From assembly GCF_932526225.1 (NCBI RefSeq), contig NC_064039.1:16856639-16920638 (forward strand): a stretch of 64,000 bases of DNA, in the 5' to 3' direction. The position numbers and the translations under genes are program-made. This document shows, in pieces, positions 1 to 11,000 of this stretch (positions within the stretch are counted from its first letter, which is position 1; every line of letters starts with the position of its first letter). The notes beneath the pieces were generated by a model. That model had not been told where the DNA came from. It searched no databases and worked only from the letters and a program-made list of their open reading frames with translations. The stretch comes from Nematostella vectensis. Its lineage: Eukaryota; Cnidaria; Anthozoa; Actiniaria; Edwardsiidae.

Positions 1-1722
1 CCTTCTGTCTCTGCTGATGGATACTGCCTCTTGCCTCTGTTAATGGATACTGCCTCTTGCCTCTGTTGATGGATACTGCCTCTTGCCTCTGCTTATGGAT
101 ACTGCCTTCTGTCTCTGCTGATGGATACTGCCTCTTGCCTCTGTTGATGGATACTGTCTCTTTTATCTGCTGATGGATACTGCCTCTTGTCTCTGCTGAT
201 GGATACTGCATTCAGCCTCTGCTGATGGATACTGCCTCTTGTCTCTGCTGATGGATACTGCCTCTTGCCTCTGCTGATGAATACTGTCTCTTGCCTTTGC
301 TGATTGATACTGGCTTCTGTCTTTGCTGATGGATACTGCCTCTTGTCTCTGTTGATGGATACTGCCTCTTGTCTCTGTTGATGGATACTGCCTCTTGCCT
401 CTGCTTATGGATACTGCCTTTTGTCTCTGCTGATGGATACTGCCTCTTGCCTCTGCTGATGGATACTGCCTTTTGCCTCTGCTGATGGATACTGCCTCTT
501 GTCTCTGCTGATGGATACTGCATTCAGCCTCTGCTGATGGATACTGCCTCTTGTCTCTGCTGATGGATACTGTCTCTTGCCTCTGCTGATGGATACTGTC
601 TTTTTTATCTGCTGATGGATACTGCCTCTTGTCTCTGCTGATGGATACTGTCTTTTTTATCTGCTGATGGATACTGCCTCTTGTCTCTGCTGATGGATAC
701 TGCCTCTTGTCTCTGCTGATGGATACTGTCTCTTGCCTCTGCTGATGGATACTGTCTCTTGCCTTTGCTAATGGATACTTCCTTCTGCCTCTGCTGATGG
801 ATACTGCCTCTTGCCTCTGCTGATGGATACTGCCTTCAGCCTCTGCTGATGGATACTGCCTCTTGCCTCTGCTGATGGATACTGTCTCTTGCCTTTGCTA
901 ATGGATACTTCCTTCTGCCTCTGCTGATGGATACTGCCTCTTGCCTCTGCTGATGGATACTGCCTCTTGTCTCTGTTGATGGATACTGCCTTCTGTCTCT
1001 GCTGATGGATACTGCCTTTTTTATCTGCTGATGGATACTGCCTTCTGTCTCTGCTGATGGATACTGCCTCTTGTCTCTGTTGATGGATACTGCCTCTTGT
1101 CTCTGCTGATGGATACTGCCTCTTGCCTCTATTGATGGATACTGCCTCTTGCCTCTGCTGATGGATACTTCCTTCTGCCTCTGCTGATGGATACTGCCTC
1201 TTGCCTCTGCTGATGGATACTGCCTCTTGCCTCTGCTTATGGATACTGCCTTTTGTCTCTGCTGATGGATACTGTCTCTTGCCTCTGCTGATGGATACTG
1301 TCTTTTTTATCTGCTGATGGATACTGCCTTCTGTCTCTGCTGATGGATACTGCCTCTTGTCTCTGTTGATGGATACTGCCTCTTGCCTCTGCTTATGGAT
1401 ACTGCCTTCTGTCTCTGCTGATGGATACTGTCTCTTGCCTCTGCTGATGGATACTGTCTTTTTTATCTGCTGATGGATACTGCCTTCTGTCTCTGCTGAT
1501 GGATACTGCCTCTTGTCTCTGTTGATGGATACTGCCTCTTGTCTCTGTTGATGGATACTGCCTCTTGCCTCTGCTTATGGATACTGCCTTCTGTCTCTGC
1601 TGATGGATACTGCCTTCTGTCTCTGCTGATGGATACTGCCTCTTGCCTCTATTGATGGATACTGCCTCTTGTCTCTGCTGATGGATACTGCCTTCTGTAT
1701 CTGTTGATGGATACTGCCTCTT
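1..1722. repeat. 26-bp minisatellite in a SERAC1 intron
   Basis: About 66 tandem copies of a 26-bp unit of the type TGATGGATACTGCC..CTCTGC run from the window edge to about 1722, so the left boundary is off-window. Units vary mainly at TCTTG/TTCTG and CTCTGC/TTATCTGC, and some longer blocks recur, which suggests higher-order duplication. The array ends 164 bp before the first visible SERAC1 exon. Unlike the later arrays, its unit shows no convincing splice donor or acceptor. The minus-strand open frames over it are repeat translations, not genes. Confidence 0.97.
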
Positions 1723-1885
1723 GCTAAACTTTCCCTAAGGTTCACCTCCAGCAAGGGCATCAATTAAGGAATTGTGGAATTGTGAAACTACCCATGTGAA
1801 TCATACCGCATCCTTTTGTCAGAAAAATGACCTGAAAATGACATAAACCGCTGTATAAGCCTTTGATTTGTACTTACCTGTATAG

Positions 1886-2048
1886 GTTCCTTGGCACTGT
1901 GACCTGATGGTGGAGAATGGAATAATCCCCTTGCTTATCCAAGAACTTAAAAGCAGGCCCAACAGTCTCAAGATAAAACGTCAGATCACCCATCTTCTAG
2001 GCAACCTAGCTGTTGATGATATAACACATCCAAGCCTTATTGACGAGG
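1886..2048 (+). CDS. SERAC1: SERAC1 exon A (armadillo-like segment)
   Basis: The acceptor is tgtatag at 1879-1885. The frame begins [19 protein letters not shown] and ends SLIDEG in phase 1 at donor GAGG|gtaagttt (2049). The open frame runs on to 2812 because the intron starts with in-frame 48-bp repeats, but homology stops at 2048. Confidence 0.88.
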
Positions 2049-5000
2049 GTAAGTTTGGTGTTGATTACATAACACACTCAAGCCTTATTGAAGAGGGTAA
2101 GTTTGGTGTTGATTATATAACACACTCAAACCTTATTGAAGTTGGTAAGTTTGGTGTTGATGATATAACACACTCAAGCCTTATTGAAGATGGTAAGTTT
2201 GGTGTTGATTATAAAACACACTCAAGCCTTATTGAAGATGGTAAGTTTGGTGTTGATTATATAACACACTCAAGCCTTATTGAAGATGGTAAGTTTGGTG
2301 TTGATTATATAACACACTCAAGCCTTATTGAAGATGGTAAGTTTAGTGTTGATTATACAACACACTCAAGCCTTATTGAAGATGGTAAGTTTGGTGTTGA
2401 TTATATAACACACTCAAGCCTTATTGAAGATGGTAGGTTTGGTGTTGATTATATAACACACTCAAGCCTTATTGAAGATGGTAAGTTTGGTGTTGATTAT
2501 ATAACACACTCAAGCCTTATTGAAGATGGTAAGTTTGGTGTTGATTATATAACACACTCAAGCCTTATTGAAGATGGTAGGTTTGGTGTTGATTTTAAGG
2601 AACTCCTAAGCCATATTGAAGATGGTAAGTTTGGTGTTGATTATATAACACACTCAAGCCTTATTGAAGATGGTAAGTTTGGTGTTGATTATATAACACA
2701 CTCAAGCCTTATTGAAGATGGTAAGTTTAGTGTTGATTATATAACACACTCAAGCCTTATTGAAGATGGTAGGTTTGGTGTTGATTTTAAGGAACTCCTA
2801 AGCCATATTTAAGATGGTAAGTTTGGTATTGATTATATAACACACTCTAGCCTCATTAAAGATGGTAAGTTTGGTATTGCTTATATAACACACTCAAGCC
2901 TCATTGAAGATGGTAGGTTTGGTGTTGATTTTAAGGAACTCCTAAGCCATATTCAAGATGGTAAGTTTGGTGTTAAACCTGACACAACAAAGCCTAATTG
3001 AAGATCGTAGGTTTGGTGTTGATTTTATAACACAGTAAAGCCTTATTGAAAATGTTAGGTTTGGTGTTGATTTTATGACACACTCAAGCCTTATTGAAGA
3101 TGGTAAGTTTGGTGTTGATTATATAACACACTCAAGCCTTATTGAAGATGGTAAGTTTGGTGTTGATTATATAACACACTCAAGCCTTATTGAAGATGGT
3201 AGGTTTGGTGTTGATTTTAAGAAACTCCTAAGCCATATTTAAGATGGTAAGTTTGGTATTGATTATATAACACACTCAAGCCTCATTAAAGATGGTAAGT
3301 TTGGTATTGCTTATATAACACACTCAAGCCTCATTGAAGATGGTACGTTTGGTGTTAAACCTGACACAAAAAAAGCCTAATTGAAGATGTTAGGTTTGAG
3401 GTAAATCTACTCGTGTTTATTTATAACAACCTCTTTATCTGATCTTCCAGATAAATACAATGCTGTTGTCATAACGTCTCACATTGAGTGGATAAAAATG
3501 GATGCACTCAAAGTACTTTAAGGCGTCTTCATAGATGAAACAAATATGATCCTAAGAGCTGCTTGTTATAGGCAATTTTTTTATGTCTGGGAAGGCACTT
3601 TCTGGGGGAGAATGCTGCGTTTCAGCTTAAGTAAAAAAGTACCCTTAAATAGCGTGCATGCAATAAAAATATTTGCAGTATTTTGTCTTAATGATGTTTA
3701 GTTTTTATCCCATTCAGGTTGTCTAAGGTTTTTGCATTCCTGCTTGATATCAGAGGTAAGATGTGAAACATATCCCGTGTGAGGGAGGGGGGGGGGGGGG
3801 GGTTGCGGTTATAATCTTGACGGGATGGGATGACATGGCAAATATTTGATATACCCTAAAAAAACACACCCTGGATTCTATACACCCGAAATCCCTGACA
3901 TTTTAACAAAGTTACAATTCCACAGCAATGCGATCACACATCACTGTCCTGATACACCATTATTTTGCTTCACATCTACAGAAAAGAATCACTTTTCTGT
4001 AAACGGTAACACCCATAAAACGCCAGGCAAGTTTTTATATCGTCATGTCACATCAACGTGTCCCATCATGAAAACACTTTATTTATAGAACTTTGTTATC
4101 ATGTTATGTCATGTCAATGTCACGCCAAACAATCCACCAAATTATCTGTACAAACCTTTCGTTGCTTACCATAGAATATTATGTCACGCCAAACAATCCA
4201 CCAAATTATCTGTACAAACCTTTCGTTGCTTACCATAGAATATTATGTCACGCCAAACAATCCACCAAATTATCTGTACAAACCTTTCGTTGCTTACCAT
4301 AGAATATTATGTCACGCCAAACAATCCACCAAATTATCTGTACAAACCTTTCGTTGCTTACCATAGAATATTATGTCACGCCAAACAATCCACCAAATTA
4401 TCTGTACAAACCTTTCGTTGCTTACCATAGAATATTATGTCACGCCAAACAATCCACCAAATTATCTGTACAAACCTTTCGTTGCTTACCATAGAATATT
4501 ATGTCACGCCAAACAATCCACCAAATTATCTGTACAAACCTTTCGTTGCTTACCATAGAATATTATGTCACGCCAAACAATCCACCAAATTATCTGTACA
4601 AACCTTTCGTTGCTTACCATAGAATATTATGTCACGCCAAACAATCCACCAAATTATCTGTACAAACCTAACGATGCTTACCATAGAATATTATGTCACG
4701 CCAAACAATCCACCAAATTATCTGTACAAACCTTTCGTTGCTTACCATAGAATATTATGTCACGCCAAACAATCCACCAAATTATCTGTACAAACCTTTC
4801 GTTGCTTACCATAGAATATTATGTCACGCCAAACAATCCACCAAATTATCTGTACAAACCTTTCGTTGCTTACCATAGAATATTATGTCACGCCAAACAA
4901 TCCACCAAATTATCTGTACAAACCTTTCGTTGCTTACCATAGAATATTATGTCACGCCAAACAATCCACCAAATTATCTGTACAAACCTTTCGTTGCTTA

Positions 5001-8000
5001 CCATAGAATATTATGTCACGCCAAACAATCCACCAAATTATCTGTACAAACCTTTCGTTGCTTACCATAGAATATTATGTCACGCCAAACAATCCACCAA
5101 ATTATCTGTACAATCCTTTCGTTGCTTACCATAGAACATTATGTCACGCCAAACAATCCACCAAATTATCTGTACAAACCTTTCGTTGCTTACCATAGAA
5201 TATTATGTCACGCCAAACAATCCACCAAATTATCTGTACAAACCTAACGATGCTTGCCATAGGACCTGTCTCTGTCAAGTCTTGCCGCTAGAGCTCTTGC
5301 AAACCTTGATCGGGATTTCACTCCAGACGAGGTCTATGAAGATGGAATATATCTACTGCACCCTGACACAAGACACAGGTTTGTATCCACTGCACCCTGA
5401 CACAAGACACAGGTTTTTATCTACTGCACCCTGACACAAGACACAGGTTTGTATCTACTGCACCCTGACACAAGACACAGGTTTGTATCCACTGCACCCT
5501 GACACAAGACACAGGTTTTTATCTACTGCACCCTGACACAAGACACAGGTTTGTATCTACTGCACCCTGACACAAGACACAGGTTTATATCTACCGCACC
5601 CTGACACAAGACACAGGTTTATATCTACTGCACCCTGACACAAGACACAGGTTTATATCTACTGCACCCTGACACAAGACACAGGTTTATATCTACTGCA
5701 CCCTGACACAAGACACAGGTTTATATCTACTGCACCCTGACACAAGACACAGGTTTGTATCTACTGCACCCTGACACAAGACACAGGTTTGTATCCACTG
5801 CACCCTGACACAAGACACAGGTTTTTATCTACTGCACCCTGACACAAGACACAGGTTTGTATCTACTGCACCCTGACACAAGACACAGGTTTGTATCCAC
5901 TGCACCCTGACACAAGACAAAGGTTTATATCTACTGCACCCTGGCACAAGACACAGGTTTATATCTACTGCACCCTGACACAAGACAGAGGTTTATATCT
6001 ACTGCACCCTGACACAAGACACAGGTTTATATCTACTGCACCCTGACACAAGACACAGGTTTATATCTACTGCACCCTGACACAAGACAAAGGTTTAAAT
6101 CTACTGCACCCTGACACAAGACACAGGTTTATATCTACTGCACCCTGACACAAGACACAGGTTTATATCTACTGCACCCTGACACAAGACACAGGTTTAT
6201 ATCTACTGCACCCTGACACAAGACAAAGGTTTATATCTACTGCACCCTGACACAAGACAAAGGTTTATATCTACTGCACCCTGACACAAGACACAGGTTT
6301 ATATCTACTGCACCCTGACACAAGACAGAGGTTTATATCTACTGCACCCTGACACAAGACACAGGTTTATATCTACTGCACCCTGACACAAGACACAGGT
6401 TTATATCTACTGCACCCTGACACAAGACACAGGTTTATATCTACTGCACCCTGACACAAACACAGGTTTATTTTACTGCACCGTGGTACAAGGCAAAGGT
6501 TAAGAAGGCACTTTGACAAAAGAAGGAGCTTTCCGCCTAGTGTCCGTTAGGGTTAACAATATTTACATCCCCCCCCCCGACACACAAACACAGAAGGAGT
6601 GATTTTCAAGTTTTTTTCATGGACCTCTTCCCGTACCCTGGTATTGGCCACAATACAGTGTTTGAAGCCCTAAAAGACCACACCTCTTTCGCCTTAATAA
6701 CCAGGGGGAATTCAGGGTATTTAACCGTAATGCACTGTGCTTTTGTTTAGCCATGAATTTAAGGCCGATATTGTGTTTGTTCACGGTCTTCGGGGGGGTC
6801 CGTTGAAAACGTGGAGAAGAGAAGGTACAAGTACGCCGCTGACCAGTAGAGATTGCTGGCCTAAGGTACACCTCAAGACTTGAACTGTACCGGCCCGCAA
6901 ATGACTCCCAAAAAACAACATAGCAAATGATCCCGTAACAATTTACAGAACGGAACGCGGAATTAAGTGCTCGAGTATATGCTAGATAAAAAAAAAAACA
7001 CTTTCTTTCGTTAAAACAATTTAAATGGAAGGAAATTATACATTTTATTTTAAAAAATCTAGCATAGAGTCGAAAACATTCCGTGTTAAAATTCCGTAAA
7101 TTGTTACGGGATTATTTGCATACCTACATTGTGCTTTTTGGGGGTCATTTGCGGGCCGGTACAGAACTGCAGAACTTTAAAAAATGTGTCAGGGGGAAAC
7201 AACATTCTAATATTTCGCGTAATTTTCGTGCAATTTGCCATAATTCCTGCCCTTTTTTTATATCAGCGTAAATTGCAATATTAAAAAAAACTTGGCTGTT
7301 TAAAAGCAAAAGAAGAATTGTGCAAAATTCGACGTATATTTCTTGACAATATTTTCTTTGCTTCGGCCCTCGATGTTACATCATCCTTGCATCTACTTCT
7401 CTTCCCATTTACTTCTCTGTAGGCTTGGCTCGCCTCTGATTTTCCACAAACTCGTCTTCTCATGGTTGAATACGATACTTCCCTGTCGCACTGGGTTTCG
7501 CAATGCCCCTCGGAACCCGAAACGTGAGTAAATATGTGGATAGGAATAGAAAAATGACAATAGTTCCACCTTTACAAATAATTTGCTGGAACTCTTGAAC
7601 GCCCCTTACTTTTTTAGCCTCGTAAGCAAGAAGTTTCTAGACTACGTACGGCAACCGGAAGTTTAACTTTTTCTTTCTTTTTAAAGTTTTGGCCTAACCA
7701 CTGACTTGGTCTGATCCTTTGGAAGTTAAGGGCTATTGTACTATCTGTTGAGTCCGTTGCTAAGGAAATTTGTTTGTTTTATAAAAGCTTCCGTTTCTTT
7801 GTCAAATCTCATAAATAACACAAGTGATGACGTCATTTGACCACTCCCATGGTTACGTGACCCAAACAGAAAACCGTGTAGGAGAAGCTATTCAAATCTA
7901 ACAACATTTATTGCAGAAATATTTTAACACCACTCTTTTCTAAAAACTTCATGCATCCGATTTGCGAAATTTTGATACCGCGAGAAATGGGGAATTTCAT

Positions 8001-11000
8001 GGGGAATATCAATAGTTTGAGTGAAAAATAAATTCACAATTTTTGTAAAATGTTCAAAATTAACGTGTTAACGTGTCGATAAAATAAATCCGTTAACTAC
8101 GTCACGCGGCGTGGAAGGGAAAGTAGCCAAAACTCCTTGAAATCAATTCGATATGTTTTTTGTTTTTTGTGTTTTTTTTTCACGTATTTTAAATGGTATA
8201 TTTTCGTTTTCTGAGATAGAAACGATGCAAGAAATTATACAAAAACATGACAGATTGTTCAATTATCATCTTGTGTTCGCACAGTTTCTACATAATCGAA
8301 AAAAACGGTGCCAGGCAAATTTGAGAATGATGAATTAATGACTTCTTTACGTATCATTTTATTTGTTATAAGGCTTAAGACAACTTTATTATACTATCAT
8401 ATAAATATCAAATACGATTTATTTGTAATTATGTGTTGATTAATAATGTGTAGTCCGGTTGACGAAAATGCACCAAATGAGAACATTCAAGATGAAATCA
8501 ATGTGCTCATCCATCTAAAAGTATTGAAGCAATTATGTTTCTTTTATTTATGACTTCTTAACCAGAGGATAGTGCTAGTAACAAACGTTTTGTGGCTCTT
8601 ATCTTCAGGCAGTCAATGACCTTCTGCAGCGAAGAACTGATGCATAAGCTGCGAAAAGCTGGCATCGGCAAGCGACCTGTCATATGGATCACTCACTCAA
8701 TGGGAGGTGCGTACCCTTAGACCCTCTCACTCAATGGTAGGTATGTACTCTTAGCCCCTCTCACTCAATGGGAGGTATGTACCCTTAGACCCTCTCACTC
8801 AATGGGAGGTGCGTACCCTTAGACCCTCTCACTCAATGGGAGGTATGTACCCTTAGCCCCTCTCACTCAATGGTAGGTATGTACCCTTAGACCCTCTCAC
8901 TCAATAGTAGGTATGTACCCTTAGACCCTCTCACTCAATGGGAGGTGCGTACCCTTAGACCCTCTCACTCAATGGTAGGTGTGTACCCTTAGACCCTCTC
9001 ACTCAATGGTAGGTATGTACCCTTAGCCCCTCTCACTCAATGGTAGGTGTGTACCCTTAGACCCTCCCACTCAATGGGAGGTGCGTACCCTTAGACCCTC
9101 TCACTCAATGGGAGGTGCTCTACCCTAAGACCCTCTCACTCAATGGGAGGTGTGTACCCTTAGACCCTCCCACTCAATGGTAGGTGTGTACCCTTAGACC
9201 CTCCCACTCAATGGGAGGTGCGTACCCTTAGACCCTCTCACTCAATAGTAGGTATGTACCCTTAGACCCTCTCACTCAATGATAGGTACATACCCTTAGA
9301 CCCTCTCACTCAATGGGAGGTGCGTACCCTTAGACCCTCTCACTCAATGGGAAGTGCGTACCCTTAGAGCCTCTCACTCAATGGGAAGTTTGTACCTTTA
9401 TACCCTCTCACTCAATAGTAGGTATGTACCCTTAGACCCTCTCACTCAATGATAGGTACATACCCTTAGACCCTCTCACTCAATGGGAGGTGCGTACCCT
9501 TAGACCCTCTCACTCAATGGGAAGTGCGTACCCTTAGAGCCTCTCACTCAATGGGAAGTTTGTACCTTTATACCCTCTCACTCAATGGGAGGTGCGTACC
9601 CTTAGACCCTCTCACTCAATGGTAGGTGCGTACCCTTAGACCTCTCACTCAATTTGAAGTGCGTACCCTTAGACCCTCTCAGTCAATGGTAGGTGCGTAC
9701 CCTTAGACCCTCTCACTCAATGGGATGTGCATACCCTTAGACCCTCTAACTCAATGGGAGGTGCGTACCCTTAGACCCTCCCACTCAATAGTAGGTATGT
9801 ACCCTTAGACCCTCTCACTCAATAGTAGGTATGTACCCTTAGACCCTCTCACTCAATAGTAGGTGCGTACCCTTAGACCCTCTCACTCAATAGTAGGTGT
9901 GTACCCTTAGACCCTCTAACTCAATGGGAGGTGCATACCCTTAGACCCTCCCACTCAATAGTAGGTATGTACCCTTAGACCCTCTCACTCAATAGTAAGT
10001 GCGTACCCTTAGACCCTCTCACTCAATGGGAAGTGCATTCCCTTAGACCCTCTCACTCAATGGGAGGTGTGTACCCTTAGACCCTCTCACTCAATGGGAG
10101 TTGTGTACCCTTAGACCCTCTCACTCAATGGGAGGTGCGTAGCCTTTGACCCTCTCACTCAATGGGAGGTGCGTACCCTTAGACCCTCTCACTCAATGGG
10201 AGGTGTGTACCCTTAGACCCTCTCACTCAATGGGAGGTGCGTACCCTTAGACCCTCTCACTCAATGGGAGGTGCGTACCCTTAGACCCTCTCACTCAATG
10301 GGAGGTGCGTACCCTTAGACCCTCTCACTCAATGAGAAGTGCGTACCCTTAGACCCTTTCACTCAATGGGAGGTGCGTACCCTTAGACCCTCTCACTCAA
10401 TGGGAGGTGCGTACCCTTAGACTCTCTCACTCAATGGGAGGTGCGTACCCTTAGACCCTCTCACTCAATGGGAAGTGCGTACCCTTAGACCCTTTCACTC
10501 AATGGGAGGTGCGTACCCTTAGACCCTCTCACTCAATGGGAGGTGCGTACCCTTAGACCCTCTCACTCAATGGGAGGTGCGTATCCTTAGACCCTCTCAC
10601 TCAATGGGAGGTGCGTATCCTGAGACCCTCTCACTCAATGGGAGGTGCGTACCCTTAGACCCTCTCACTCAATGGGAGGTGCGTACCCTTAGACCCTCTC
10701 ACTCAATGAGAAGTGCGTACCCTTAGACCCTTTCACTCAATGGGAGGTGCGTACCCTTAGACCCTCTCACTCAATGGGAGGTGCGTACCCTTAGACTCTC
10801 TCACTCAATGGGAGGTGCGTACCCTTAGACCCTCTCACTCAATGGGAAGTGCGTACCCTTAGACCCTTTCACTCAATGGGAGGTGCGTACCCTTAGACCC
10901 TCTCACTCAATGGGAGGTGCGTACCCTTAGACCCTCTCACTCAATGGGAGGTGCGTATCCTTAGACCCTCTCACTCAATGGGAGGTGCGTATCCTGAGAC

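Noticed and set aside
212-1763. Minus-strand repeat proteins (QYPSAETRGSIHQQRQ..)
   Set aside because: 26-bp satellite translation; 26 is not a multiple of three, so the open frame only reflects lack of stops in all phases on that strand.
4117-5262. CRISPR-like array
   Set aside because: There are no unique spacers, units are directly abutting, and the context is a spliced animal gene.
4093-5434. About 18 overlapping 61-residue + strand open frames ([17 protein letters not shown]..)
   Set aside because: They are the same 64-bp intronic repeat read in rotating frames; 64 is not a multiple of three, so all three frames recur. Not genes.
6824-6825. Donor GAAG|gtacaag for exon D
   Set aside because: Using it would lose the conserved CWPK and force a 14-nt exon after a 27-nt intron; reading through restores both phase and homology.
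6617-6871. Minus-strand 84-residue frame
   Set aside because: It is the antisense shadow of SERAC1 exon D.
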